Shown: positions 22,872-36,870 of the stretch, in pieces | How the letters are laid out: each line of letters opens with the position of its first letter | How positions within the stretch are numbered: the first letter of the stretch is position 1 | NCBI GenBank assembly: GCA_963971425.1 | Contig: OZ020514.1 | Location: 12,343,218-12,407,217 of the forward strand | Direction: 5' to 3' | DNA length: 64,000 nt | Source of the DNA: Bryoerythrophyllum caledonicum | Taxonomy: Eukaryota > Streptophyta > Bryopsida > Pottiales > Pottiaceae | Made by a program: the position numbers and the translations under genes | Notes under the pieces: generated by a model | Database searches by the model: none | What the model was told of the DNA's origin: nothing | Seen by the model: only the letters and a program-made list of their open reading frames with translations

Positions 22872-25710
22872 ATGCAAGGCGCAATGCATTCCCAGATGTG
22901 GAGAGGGCGAGTAGGACTCCATTCCACTCGGAAAGACACTGCAACCAGAATACTTGTAAATGGAGGCGTCGTAGTCCGAGCCTCCGCGGAGCGCGAGGTG
23001 AAGGCCAACGCCGTCGCGGCGCCGCCGCCCGCCATTGCCGAGGACCGGCTGGTGCCTCGCGTGGAGGAGCGCGGCGGGTACTGGGTGGTGAAGGAGGAGT
23101 TTCGGCCGAAAATCAACCCCTCCGAGAAGATCAAGCTGGAGAAGGAACCCATGAAGTTCTTCGTCGAGAACGACATCGAGCAGCTCGCCAAGATCCCCTT
23201 CGCGGAGCTCGACAGCAGCAAGCCCGGCAAGGACGACATCGACGTTCGCCTCAAGTGGCTCGGCCTGTTCCATCGCCGCAAACATCAATGTGAGTTCCAC
23301 CTCTCCAACTCTCATCTCAACTCTCGGATGTATCGCAAACTCTCCTTCCTAACCCCGACGACATGCAGATGGGCGCTTCATGATGCGGTTCAAGCTTCCG
23401 AATGGGATCACGAACAGCACGCAGACGCGCTTCCTGGCGGACTTCATCACCAAGTACGGCAAGGACGGGTGCGCGGACTTCACGACGCGCCAGAACTGGC
23501 AGATCCGCGGGATCGTGCTGGAAGACGTCCCGGAGCTTCTGAAAGGACTGGAAGCGGTCGGCCTGTCTTCGCTCCAGAGCGGCATGGACAACGTGCGCAA
23601 CGCCGTGGGCAACCCGCTCGCCGGCATCGACCCGCACGAAATCGTCAACACCGCGCCCTTCTGCCAGGCGCTCAGCGACTACATCATCAGCTCCGGCAGA
23701 GGCAACGTCGCTGTGACCAATCTGTAAGCTTGACACAACAATTTCCTCAGTCTAGACACAAGTACGTTTCCCGCTCTAACTCATGCACGGATCGTTGCCT
23801 GCAGGCCGAGGAAGTGGAATGTGTGCGTTGTAGGCACGCACGACCTGTTCGAGCACCCGCACATCAACGACCTAGCTTACATGCCGGCGATGAAGGACGG
23901 CGTGTTCGGGTTCAACATCCTGGTCGGCGGCTTCTTCAGCCCGAAGCGGTGCGCGGAGGCCGTCACCATGGACGCCTGGGTGCCGGAGAGCGACGTCGTG
24001 CCACTCTGCAAGGCCATGCTGGAGGCCTACCGCGACCTCGGCAACCGCGGCAACCGCCAGAAAACGCGCATGATGTGGCTCATCGACGAAATGGTAAAGA
24101 TATTTCCAATCTTCAAACCCCAACCTCACGAAAATCTCGCTATTCGCCTACAGTTTCGTGCCTGTCTTATATTAAAAAAGAGGGATTAGGGCAGCCAGTG
24201 AAACCACCGGAGGAATTAGGGCAGCCAGTGAAACCACCGGAGGAATTAGGGCAGCCAGTGAAACCGCCGGAGGAATTAGGGCAGCCAGTGAAACCGCCGG
24301 AGGAGTTAGGGCAGCCAGTGAAACCACCTTCCTGATCTCACTAAAACCATCTCACGCTCACAGTGGTTCTCTTGCGTGTTTCTGCAGGGAATTGAGGAGT
24401 TCCGTGCAGAGGTTGAGCGCCGCATGCCGAGTGGCACCATTGCTCGAGCTGGGGAAGACCTGGTGGACCCAACATGGAAGCGGCGGACGTTCTATGGCGT
24501 GAACCCACAGAAGCAGGCTGGGCTTAACTTCATCGGGCTGCATGTGCCCGTGGGGCGGCTGCAGGCCCCGGAGATGTATGAGCTGGCGCGGATCGCAGAT
24601 GAGTACGGTAGCGGCGAGTTCCGCATCACGGTGGAGCAGAACCTGGTCCTTGTGAATGTACCGGACTCAAAGGTAGAGGCGCTCCTGCGGGAGCCATTAC
24701 TGGAGAAATATTCCCCCAATCCCACACCGCTGCTGGCAAACCTGGTGGCGTGCACAGGGAAGCAGTTCTGTGGGCAGGCCATCGCGGAGACTAAGGTAAC
24801 CCCCTCATAACCATACATGCACATTGCTGGTCACCATGGGCATAGATGCACATTGCCGGTCACCATAGGCATATGTGCACATTATTTTTCTTTGACTGAT
24901 AACCAACTGAACCCATAACCAACACCTCTAAAATTGGGGTATATCCAACCCACTTCCATCCCATTATCGCCCATTCACCCATCCAAATCAAGATTTGTTA
25001 TTAGTCAGGACCCCTTGCTTTTGGTTGGTGCTTGTGGGGTATCTATTGATGGCCATGGTTAAACATGGTAGCACACTTTGGAAATTTATAACTAATTCAC
25101 ATTTCAACGGAAAAATATGAAATCACTTAGGTTGGAACTCTAATTCTATTGGCTATTACTAAAAAATAAGATTGTGTTATCATTTATTCTCTCCATATAT
25201 GCACATTGCTTAATGGTTGTCGGTTATGGGGGGGTTAGGAGAGAGCGATGCAGCTCACACTGGAGCTGGAGGCGACCATGGAGACAAGCCGACCCATTCG
25301 GCTGCATTTCACTGGCTGCCCTAATTCCTGCGCCCAAGTCCAGGTCTGTCAAGCTTCTCCCCTTCCTCTTCCCACATCCCCACTAGAAATCTACAACCGT
25401 CATGGAGTAAGCAGAACATCATCTAGGCAACTGGTAAATTTTGCATTTGTCTGGTTGCTGGTCATTGGAATGTTGAGGATGGGAGGTGAGTGGGTGGTTT
25501 TGGCAGGTTGCGGACATAGGGTTCATGGGAACGATGGCACGGGACGAGGACAGGAAGCCTGTGGAAGGGTTTGACATATTTCTGGGGGGCCGCATTGGGT
25601 CCGACTCCCATCTGGGGGACATTGTGCGGCCTAGCGTGCCTGCGACCCAGCTGCTGCCGGTTGTGCAAGAGATCATGATTGAACATTTCGGAGCCAAGAG
25701 GAAAGCATAG
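22872..25710 (+). CDS. NiR: Ferredoxin-nitrite reductase, plastid
   Basis: Six exons: 22872-23289, 23369-23723, 23805-24093, 24388-24795, 25239-25343, 25507-25710; 1779 nt, 592 aa, the usual plant length. Reduces nitrite to ammonium with six electrons from ferredoxin in the chloroplast stroma, using siroheme and a [4Fe-4S] cluster. Cluster/siroheme cysteines are visible as CTGKQFC (C476, C482) and GCPNSC (C517, C521). Other family signatures are YGRFMMRFKLPNGITNS, TTRQNWQIRGI, FNILVGGFFSPKRC and GLHVPVGRLQA. Residues 1 to about 55 are Arg/Ser/Thr-rich and fit a transit peptide. ATG 22872 is the first in-frame ATG after a stop at 22728, so the start is reasonable but an upstream exon is not excluded. 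Exons are GC-rich. Intron 3 holds a 30-bp tandem array and intron 4 is a TIR element. Confidence 0.96.
24181..24330 (+). repeat. 30-bp tandem repeat in NiR intron 3
   Basis: Five units of about 30 bp based on TTAGGGCAGCCAGTGAAACC plus a CxCCGGAGGAA tail. In one frame the repeat is open and continues the upstream exon frame as repeated GQPVKPPEEL, but the flanking GT/AG sites and the family alignment place it in the intron. Confidence 0.9.
24796..25238. mobile_element. TIR family C element forming NiR intron 4
   Basis: The intron begins GTAACCCCCTCATAACC and ends GGTTATGGGGGGGTTAG. The first matches the left end of free family C copies (GTAAGCCCCCCTCCATAACC, 48739) and the second the reverse complement of that end. 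Its interior follows the free copies in order: AAAATTGGGGTATATCCAAC, TCCATCCCATTA, AAAATATGAAATCACTT, CTCTCCATATATGCACATT. About 110 bp of extra sequence with two TGCACATTGCyGGTCACCAT units sits near the left end. Element ends and splice sites coincide within a few bases. Confidence 0.85.
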
Positions 25711-26239
25711 TAGGGTGGATCATGGCAAGTAACAGAGTAGCGAAATGTAGTATAGCGTGAGAAAGCAGTATGTCATAATATTTATATATCATGCCTGATG
25801 TGGATGATGGAAAATTCTAATGTACAGGTTATGTAAACAAAAAAATTGTAATCTGATGTTCTTTGCACACACTTTTAAAATCATGCATGTCCACATTTGT
25901 CAGTGTATTTCTTCTAGTGGACCATTTGTATTGGCCCACTGCAAAAGGTATATGTTTAAAGAAGTTTGATCAAGCACCATGGCTCAAAAATGCTGGAAAG
26001 ATCAGAGTCTAGTAATCAACATATTAAATTATTTTTATTAAATACTAGTGTTGGAAGTATTTCCTTGAGCGGACCTTCACCAAATCAAGGCATTTTACAT
26101 CTCTTTTTCAACTAGCAGGGCTCATTGGCCCAAATAAGAAACGCTATACTATTCTACATCAAAAGTTTACCCTACATTATGAGGTACTATTTTACATACA
26201 CATAGAAAATTTCTATTTTTTATTTACAAAAGTTTGAGG
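25711..26239. other. Intergenic between convergent NiR and GH17 genes
   Basis: AT-rich shared 3' region. It should contain both polyadenylation zones; no ORF or repeat recognised. Confidence 0.5.
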
Positions 26240-28553
26240 TTAAATTCTAAGGTTGAAAAGAGTTCCGAGGAATGAGACCGACATGGGAAGAACACTCGGT
26301 TTCCCATCACAAGTATTGCCACCTCCACCACCGCTTGGTGACCCACCCGGCGTTCCCGAGTCCACACCTTTCACATCAAGGTTGTAAACATGGGTCCCAT
26401 CAGGGTACAACAACCCCCAATTGCGCTCCGTTGTCGACCCTGGCTTCACATTCTCATTATACAAAGCAAAGATGAAAGTAGGGATGAACACCCCGGGCCG
26501 AACCGGAGTCCCTGCCGTGGGCGTTGCCAGGATGTGGTTGACGAGGTTCTGATTGTATCTCTCGGCGTTTGTGATGTTAGCTCCAATTTCATTCGAGTCG
26601 CCGGCCGTCGGCCACCCGGTCTCGCTTACAGTGATGCGCACGTTCGGATACCCGAGGGACACCATGGCCGCCACCATGGCATCCAGTTGCGCATCGAGGA
26701 GGTTTGTGTATCCGTAGGGGCCATCAGTCGTGAAGGTGTCGTTCCGGATGAAGAGGGAGTAGTCTAGGGGGATGTATTGAGAGTTTGCGGCCCACCCGAA
26801 GTAGGGGTATACGTTGATGAAGAGGTATGCGCTTGTGGCGTCCAAATGCTTCAGGAGAGGGGCCATCACCTGCAGTCATACCATATAGAAGGATTAATGT
26901 TTTTAGTCAATGGTCCTTCCATGCACTAAATTACCTTCCATGCAGTTCTTTTCAATTTGACTTTGAGAAAATTATTTCCTCCATTCAAAAGTATTTCAAA
27001 AGTAGTCAAAAGTATAGAAGACATTTACATTCCAATATGTTTCTCTGTAGGACCTAACCTACAAGTGTAAACTGTACCAAGTAATATAGTCAGTTCATTG
27101 ATTAGACTCTATGTGCATGCTTTACTTCCTTGTTCAACCAACACATGGATCTTAATATCTAGCAGCTCAAAGTGGTTAGCTTTGAGATTATCTCTAGTAA
27201 ATTAATAGCACGCAAAGCTGTGGCATACAATGAAAGACTGTTCCCTTCCCAGCCATTGTTGTGGTTCGTAACGTACCATCTTACAATCATACCCGCATAA
27301 CCTTGCTTGCTTTTGAATTACGTACTCCAACATGTTATTAATCTAGCTTTTACATGAACACATCCAAGTGCAACATGAACTGAAAGTGAGAGTGGAGAAT
27401 TCCTTGTATAGTACCCATGGAGACATGTTTCATTGCCAAAACCATGGTCATGTAAGATGTATAATCACCTGGGTAGCAATGTCCGTTCGGAACGTACCCT
27501 TCGACGGAGGAAACGAGACCGCCAGAATGCCGTACTCCGCGGCCGTGGACACCTTAATCTCCGTCAAGTTCCGGCTCTGGAGGCTCTTGTGAAGGTTCTT
27601 AATCGCGGGCACAACTTGGACCCAGATTGCGCTCCTCGACGGGTCCGCGAAGATCTCGTTCCCTACCAGAATATACACAATTTTGGTGGCGGGGTAGAAC
27701 GGGACGACGTTGGCAGCCACCCACGCATCCGCGGCGGCGGCGTCGGTGGCGAGCGGCGGAATCTCGTCGTTGCCCAACCCAATCGTGAGGGAAAGCCCGG
27801 ATCCCGCAAAAGCCCCGATGGTCGGGCCGTCGTGGTCGAAGATACGCACCCGGCCGATGCCCAGGTCCTGGATCTTCTTCACTGTCGTGCTCGTTGGCGG
27901 TAGGTTGTCGCCGAGGCGGCCATAGTTTATGCCTAGAGTGCGCGGCTCTGTCACAGTAGAAAGAGAGCACGGTGTAAATCTTCAAGAACTCTCCTTCAAG
28001 GTCGTCTTCTAGTACAAAATGAGACTGTTTTCAACACAATAAATTCTTCACTTTTTGGTTGAAAACTTGTGCATAGTGTGAGAGTGTCTAAAACAAGCAC
28101 CGTTTGTACTAACGTAAAGGAGACGGAACACCCATACGAGCTACTCTTTGCTGGAATGGGACGTTTGGTAGGTTGAATTCTCACAATACTTGGCTTGTGT
28201 TAGCTATGTCCCCTCAAGGAACGACGACGAAACTTCCATCTAGCTAATAACTCTAAAAATCATGAACTGGAGCCATGCTTCAGCAGCAATGGAGAAGGAT
28301 GACATCTGCTAACTTGAATAAGCACCTGCATTAAGCAAACCATGTCCGCAGCACGCCTAGAACCGATCATGGTACACGTTTCAACCAGTGACCTTGATGA
28401 CAGAGAAGATCACACAGCTTCACTGGATTCAAAGACGAAATGTTTCTTACCATCCGGATAGCTTGCAACTGCAGGCGCAATCCAACTTGTGCAAACCAAG
28501 CAGAAGATGGAAATCACGTGAGGCCATAATATTCCTCTCAAACGATGCAACAT
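26240..28553 (-). CDS. GH17 glucan endo-1,3-beta-glucosidase, secreted
   Basis: Three exons on the minus strand: 28553-28451, 27947-27469, 26869-26240; 1212 nt, 403 aa. Hydrolyses beta-1,3-glucan (callose) in the apoplast or at plasmodesmata. Residues 1 to about 31 form a signal peptide (ISIFCLVCTSWIAPAVA). The mature chain begins TLGINYGRLGDNLP, the classical GH17 start. The acid/base Glu is in ILVGNEIF (E132) and the nucleophile Glu in TVSETGWP (E277); FINVYPYF and RNWGLLYPDG are also family boxes. The C-terminus is a Gly/Ser-rich linker followed by a hydrophobic tail (VLPMSVSFLGTLF), which suggests a GPI-anchor signal; there is no X8/CBM43 module. Intron 1 (503 bp) separates the signal peptide from the enzyme. 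Confidence 0.93.
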
Positions 28554-28654
28554 GATTTCTCCCAACTCTCCTGAATGAACACACACTAGACCTCGCCCAC
28601 AGCTGGGATCATAAAACAAACCACTGAACAACCTGATCCCATCACAGAGCTTCA

Positions 28655-29090
28655 ACTGCACCAATTCACTCAACCACCACAACACTCTCCCAAAACCAGT
28701 CTCAACTCACTCATACTCATACTCACACCAAGTTCACACAAAGCTGATCTTATTTGCACATCTCCCCGGAATCAATAATGTTGTATGAAAACGCTAGAAA
28801 GAGCTGGTGATATTTGTGGACATAAACAATGTGTCTGGATTTCAAGAGGTTGGGTGCACTTGCTTCTTCAATGATCTCTACTGATATCACTAATTCACTC
28901 AACTCCAGACTCATCACTCTCCCAAAACCAGTACAACCAACTAAAAACCAGCTCACTCAAACCTGAAGGTCCTGGAAAAAGCAACACATGGTGCCCAAAC
29001 CCAAGGTCATCCATACTGATCATTTGCACCTCAATAATTGCACACGAAAAGGCTAGAAAGAGATGCAAGTAGGTGATCATTGTGTGCGTA
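28655..29090. repeat. Imperfect direct duplication upstream of GH17
   Basis: About 28660-28800 and 28900-29090 share CACTCTCCCAAAACCAGT, TATTTGCACxTC and ACGCTAGAAAGAG/AGGCTAGAAAGAG in the same order. It covers the likely promoter side of the GH17 gene. No ORF of substance. Confidence 0.6.
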
Positions 29091-29194
29091 TATGTATGTA
29101 TGTACATATGTGAATAATTGTACGGTGATTATTTCTCATCTTTTTCAAGGCATGTATGTTGTGGACAAGTGATTGTTGTGGGGGAGAAAAGGAG

Positions 29195-29785
29195 GCCTTA
29201 ACCCTTGATGGCCAATGAGGTATTTGGGCCGAAGGAGGCCATGCGAAATGGCATGTATGCTTTGGGTACATTTCAGCACAAAAATCTACAATTCCACTTC
29301 ACGGAAATCACTGTAACTTGTTGATGCTTGCACCGATTGTTGTGGTGATGGTCTCAATAGATGCCGATCTTCCTACACTTCTGAGTCGTGGTGTATTTTT
29401 TCCTTTGAGGCGGCCTTTAGCGCTTACTACAAAGGTTCTTGTGCCAAAACAACCCATTTATGGTCGTAAGGCCTTAATTCTTTAAGGCCAATGAGATTTT
29501 TGGTCAGTGAGGATCTTCAAGTGTTTGAGATTATGCCGAATGACATCTACGCACATTGGATACATTTTAGCACAAAAATCTACGTTCTCATCTCACGGAA
29601 ATCACTGAAGCTCGCCGATGTGTGCACCAATTGCCATGGCAATGGTTTCAATAGAGTGCCCATCTTCCTCCACCTTTAAGTCATGGTCTATTTTTTTCTT
29701 TGAGGTGGCATGTAGTGCTTTGTACAAAGGTTCTTGTGCCAAAACGACCCATATATGGTCGATCGGCCTAAAAGGATTAAAGGAT
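29195..29785. mobile_element. Two family B elements in tandem
   Basis: 29195-29475 and 29476-29785 are parallel copies, both inverted relative to the copy at 8937. Each opens with a GGCCAATGAG-type end, carries ACATTTxAGCACAAAAATCTAC and ACGGAAATCACTG, and closes near TTCTTGTGCCAAAACrACCCA. TTAA occurs at the outer junctions. Non-coding. Confidence 0.75.
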
Positions 29786-29908
29786 TAAGGACAAGCAACT
29801 ATCTAAGGAAAGTGAAATGTATCCTTTGCCTAAGATGATGATGTTCTACTTAATTTATTATGCTCTTAAATCCTCCCATCGTCAAAAATTTGCTCATCCT
29901 TAAAGGGT

Positions 29909-30945
29909 TAACCCATAAAGGATCAAGGCAATTTAGAGTCATGATATTTCATTGATTAAAAACTACCAAGGTGGTCTTTTGGGAATGTAATTGTAGGATT
30001 GTCTTCTAAATTTACATGAGATGATGTGGGGAAAAATTCTGAATTTTAACCGTACGGATCAAATTTAGATAAGTACACTCAAAGTGAACAAATTTTGTCC
30101 CTTGAATAGACACTTGGTTCCTAATTGCCCTTACAAAAAACGAGAATCTGCACTTTGGATATTAAAATTTTATAATAGCAAAGTGGTGTAAATATTTGAA
30201 TTGCCTCCACATATCAGCCATGATAAGATAGATAATCTTTGCACATGTCAGTTGTGATTAGATAATTCATCTTTGTACAATTATACTAGATGAATGAAAA
30301 TAATGTTCGTTGATAAGAAACTAAGCATGAAGGATCTCATGTATAGTACTATACGTTTGGATCACTTTCGGCACCTCCTTGCCAAACTACTTATTTTTTT
30401 CCTTTCCCAGTGGTTTCTATTCCATGGGTATCACCTAGGCATTACATGGGGTATCACCTAGACATTACGTGGGGTATCACCTAGGCATTGTACACGTATC
30501 ACCTAGACAAGTCTCTTGAATTTTCCAAATTTTTTGAACATTCTATATTGTAAATTAAATATGTATGAAACTAACCCACACGTATAGTGATCCAATATGT
30601 GGATTTGGGTGTAGTGTATACATGTTGACGATAAGATGTGCTCTCTGGATCTTTGTGGTCTAAGTAATAGGACTACATCCAATAGACTTTTAATTCAAGC
30701 TAGTAAAAAAAACCCATGATTATTAGGTGGAGTGAGTGTTTTTGAAGAAAAAGTGGCTAGCTTTGTTAAAATTTTGTGGATGAATGACTTAAGAATTATT
30801 TGTTATATTAAGTAGATAGTTTTAATATCAAATAGTGGACAAGAAAATTAAAAAAGGAGAAAAAAGACAACTTGGGTCCTTAAAGAAACAATAATTTGTA
30901 GATTGCATCATATCATTGTCTAGTATGCATGTGTTCAACTTTAGT
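29909..30945. repeat. Family A fragment and unassigned AT-rich sequence
   Basis: 29909-30190 begins TTAACCCATAAAGGATC and shows family A interior motifs but is cut short. 30425-30505 contains four copies of a GTATCACCTAGxCATTxxxTGGG unit of about 21-24 bp. The rest is AT-rich with nothing recognised. Confidence 0.55.
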
Positions 30946-30948
30946 TAA

Positions 30949-31876
30949 CCTCTAAAGGACCAAGTGTCATAAATGGCAATTTGAAGGTTTGGTCAGGTTC
31001 CTATGGTGTCAATTTCTAACATTCCACTTTGAAATTTTTATTGTAAATGCACATTACTAAATGTTAGTGGAAAAACAATTTCTTCCTAAATTCGACATTT
31101 ATTGAAAAAGTTATAGGGGTTTGAATTTCAAACGGAGAGAGGGGGCACTCTGGGGACCTCCTAAAACTTTTGCTAGGACACTATTGAATGTGAGATTCTC
31201 AATACTAGTAAATGATATTATCTCATTTCATATTGTCAAAAACAAGTTCTTGTCTTTGGTGAAAAATAACATATTCACCCAAGTCAAACATTTTCACACA
31301 TTATCAAACAAAGTACCAAAAAAACTCCTTCCTTTCTAAAACTTAGGGATCTTCATTATTTTTACTATTTATTTTTTCCACAACAATGTGGTGTAAACCT
31401 TCTTATAGACCATTTGGATTATCAATCTAAAACATATTAAGTTCACAAAAAATTAAAACTTGAATTGGCACTTTTTGAACCTCCACTACTTGCAAATATT
31501 ATGTTTTGAATATGCTACACCCATCTTCTACCTCTAAAAATTAGTGTGTAAGGAACTTACATCATGCTTTACACAATGGTAATGGATTTAGACCTTGTGT
31601 TGTGCAAAAAATAAACTCCAAGTAAAAGCAAAGTCTGATGATCCACGCAACACAGGGAAGAAATGAATCGTGTTCTCTACTTCAAACGCTAAAATCTTTC
31701 CATCTATACAGTCAAATTTTCTAAACTATTGTGAGGACCTCACTTAATAACTTTTTATTTAGATCATACGGTTAGAGGTAGAAATAATAGTTTTTGGTTT
31801 CCTCCAAGTTACTCATTGCACTAGAACAAGCCATTTTGAAGTGCTTTCGGTGTGAAAATGCCTTGGGCCTTTGGGG
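30949..31876. mobile_element. TIR family A element, nearly complete
   Basis: Left end TTAA then CCTCTAAAGGACCAAG; right end (reverse complement) CCCCAAAGGCCCAAGG. The interior parallels the copy at 20652-21575 (TTTGCTAGGACACTAT, GTTCTTGTCTTTGGTG, TTGCACTAGAACAAGCC). Non-coding, about 930 bp. Confidence 0.75.
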
Positions 31877-32486
31877 ATGAAGGTAGAAATTTCGAAAGGT
31901 TGGTCTTTACATTAGTAAAATGGAACAAATGATCAGATAATTTTAATCCATTGAACATTGACATCTATCACAAGCCCTCTAAGATATATTTTAAGACACT
32001 TTAGTTAACGTTTATAACACAAATTACAATTGCTATGATGACTTCTCTTGAATTATGTTACATGTTACGTGTATGATCTCAATTAAATATCCAAAATGTA
32101 TCAATAAAAGAACCATCCAGTATAATATAATTATTTATAGAGCGCTATATGAACAACATTTTGCTTGAGAAAAAATTAGTATAATTTTGAAATTCAATGT
32201 AAAATAATAAATTCAATAAAATTTTAACTTAGTATTCACAATGCATTAAAATCCAAGAGTTCAATAATTCTAGATCCTAATTTCATTTTTATAAGTGTGC
32301 ATACAGTTTATATAAGTCTAATAAAGTTTATAAAAGTTGGATGAATATTCAATAATATAGCATAATCAATAACAGAAATTAAATCATAATTGAAGTAATG
32401 CCACAAAATTAGCAATGGATTTGTTTCTTTGTTTCATGTCCTGCTATTTATTTTGGTTTTTCTAAAGAATAGGTAGATTTATAAGA
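31877..32486. other. Intergenic, AT-rich
   Basis: 3' flank of the DPY-30 gene. No ORF or repeat recognised. Confidence 0.5.
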
Positions 32487-34677
<2,191 letters not shown>

Positions 34678-35129
34678 GTTATGCTATTAACGAATTATTT
34701 ATAATATAGTTCTAAAATTTATGATATCTCTAAAATATGTTACTTGTTGCAAACAACTTTTTTCTGAACCATTATATCATATAAAAGCTCATTGTAGGTT
34801 TGCAAACAATATTTAATAAAGATGCAATCATACATAACATAATATTATAGTGTCTGCATAGTCAACATTCTTTTATGCATATTGCAAAATATTAGATACG
34901 TAAATTCTAACATAGACAATGAATTCACATTTTTTTGATTCAATGGCAACATATATTTTTCTACATCCACTTAAATACTTAAAAATAGATATGTCTATTC
35001 AAATCAGATTCCATAAGATTCTTTATGTACCATGTACACTTACATAAATGTATAGATGCATTATCTAAAAAAAAAAAATTAACACTAATTTAAATGAAAT
35101 AGACGTATACAAAATTTTAATGGATGAAC
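34678..35129. other. Upstream region of the DPY-30 gene
   Basis: AT-rich; no ORF. Presumed promoter side of the DPY-30 gene, with no specific element identified. Confidence 0.4.
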
Positions 35130-35480
35130 GCAACTCGATTTGAAACAAGACGAACATCGTCCACACCGACGAACGAGCCGTCGAAGACAAACGAAACGTT
35201 CCTTAGACGTCGTTCACACGGATATGACTGCATATGAAAAGCCGTCAGTGCACACAGAACCAACAGTAAGTTCTCAATTCCTAGAACCAGCAAGGAAAAT
35301 CTACTTCAGCCGCTAGATATGAACGGTTTTAGATACCCTAACGGGTTTATATCGTCGTCTCCAACAAACGAGCCCATCGCCATCGCCATGGAAGTCGAGG
35401 CATTGAAGCTAGCGAGAGACTAACTGTGTGTGCTTAGGCTAGGGTTTGGTACTAACACAGGGAGAGTTCTGCCTCCACAG
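35130..35480. repeat. Dispersed repeat, inverted copy of 4070-4420
   Basis: Reverse-complement counterpart of the repeat upstream of the CNNM gene. It contains a GCTAGGGTTTGG box and a short ATG frame (start 35389, MEVEALKLARD then stop) just ahead of the exon at 35492. Confidence 0.7.
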
Positions 35481-35491
35481 ACATCGCCAGA

Positions 35492-36030
35492 ATGTTGCGC
35501 GCTGATAGTGATTACAGCAGCGATGGAAGTGGATGGAGCGAGCTCTCTGACGAGGACTCTTTCCAGAGCTATGGCGGCGTAAATGACCCCAGGCTCCGTC
35601 CTCGGTATGTTCTTATGTGTTTGCGTAAGGGATCGACGTAGAGGCTTGATGAGGATCCTAGAGGCTTGGTTGATGAGGATGTTGGAGAGTTGATCGATAT
35701 TAAGATTGATGTAGAGGGTTGATTGACAAGATTTTGGGTTGTTATCAGGAAGGACATGTCAGTGGCGCACTGGGATGCCGGAGGTGGTGGTGCACTACCA
35801 GGTCTATCCTTTTGCCTTTTGCCTTTCTCCTCTTTGAGCTGATCATAATGTGGGAAAAGAGGAGAAAATGTGGTTTACAAATGCGGTTTTGCTTTGACTC
35901 TTTTGCAGTAGCCGTCCTCCACACCGATCACAAGTGCGTGCATTGGAGCAGTCAGTTCTCGGCCGGGCTGTGAAGCTTGCATCAGTGGTGTGTGACCATG
36001 TGACAATCTACTCCTTTGAGCTTCCCACTC
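35492..36030 (+). pseudogene. Possible 5' gene fragment, unrecognised
   Basis: A plausible first exon, 35492-35604, begins MLRADSDYSSDGSGWSELSD and is acidic and Ser-rich, ending in a GTATGT donor. A possible second exon starts after CAG at about 35749 in matching phase (RKDMSVAHWDAGGGG). A third open piece (35905-36030) reads VLGRAVKLASVVCDHVTIY in one frame but the frames do not join cleanly and each hits a stop. I cannot name the protein. It may be a gene start truncated by rearrangement, or a gene with exons I could not place. Confidence 0.4.
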
Positions 36031-36293
36031 TGCCATAACCGATGGTAAGCGTTTTCTGTAGTGATTCACATAAATTTCGAAAAGAAAAACTAGATTTTTC
36101 AAAGTTTTAAAGTTTTTTTTAGCCTGGATTGATTTTTCTCACAGTGTTTGCTTGTTGAAATTGAAGTTTTTACGAGGTGTTTTGTGTAGGAATTCATTGT
36201 ATTCAACCGCCTCTGAGACCTGGAGCCGAGATAACAAATTCAGGTTACAACATGCTCTGAATACGCTCCCAATATGTGCCTTCAATAGGCTTT

Positions 36294-36870
36294 TCATGAG
36301 GGAGGAAATGAATCCCACCTCGGTATCGGTGAAAGCGTTAGGCTCTTCGGAGGGCTCATAGTATCAAATATACAAGCTATACAAAGCTCTCCTTTGGTTT
36401 TAATAGGATCAAATACATGATAAGTACATGGACAATCAACAAGAACATTGGAGGCTTTGAGATCTCCATGAACGATGTTGTTTTTGTGCAATTCCCGCAC
36501 ACCCCAAGCAATTTTGACCACAATGCGTCCCACCTCGGTAGCGGTGAAAGGTGAGGATTGATAGTGATTGTGTTGCATTCTGCAATCTATAGCCTTTCGT
36601 AAATCACCCCAATAGTTTTTCCATAAGAAATGCAAACCTTCCATTCTCTGGTAATGTTGCACCCAGTATTTGACAACAATTATGAGTTGAATATCCTCTT
36701 CCCAATGGATACTTCTTCCAATTCTCAAGCAAACCAAGAGGCCATTGTTTTTCCATATCTTGGAGTGAAAATCCTTCCTTAAATACCTTCAAAACATAAT
36801 ATGTTTTGTCCTCTGTTGTTGATGCAGAATGTTTTCCCGAATCATAAATCGGCAGTGTCCTTGACATTGC
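36294..36870 (-). pseudogene. Protein kinase fragment (N-lobe to catalytic loop)
   Basis: Continues directly from the dehydrogenase fragment on the minus strand. Pieces in shifting frames include YYVLKVFKEGFSLQDME, ILGATLPENGRFAFLMEK, GDLRKAIDCRMQHNHYQSS and ELHKNNIVHGDLKASNVLVD. The last is kinase subdomain VIb with HGD in place of HRD, as in a class of plant kinases and pseudokinases. Frame changes and loss of the activation segment make it non-functional. Beyond about 36420 the kinase similarity is lost. Confidence 0.7.

Noticed and set aside
22740-24335. 531-codon open frame running through NiR exon 1 into the intron repeat
   Set aside because: After 23289 it leaves the conserved NiR frame and reads Arg/Gln/His-rich sequence and then the tandem repeat; the GT at 23290 and AG at 23368 restore the family alignment.
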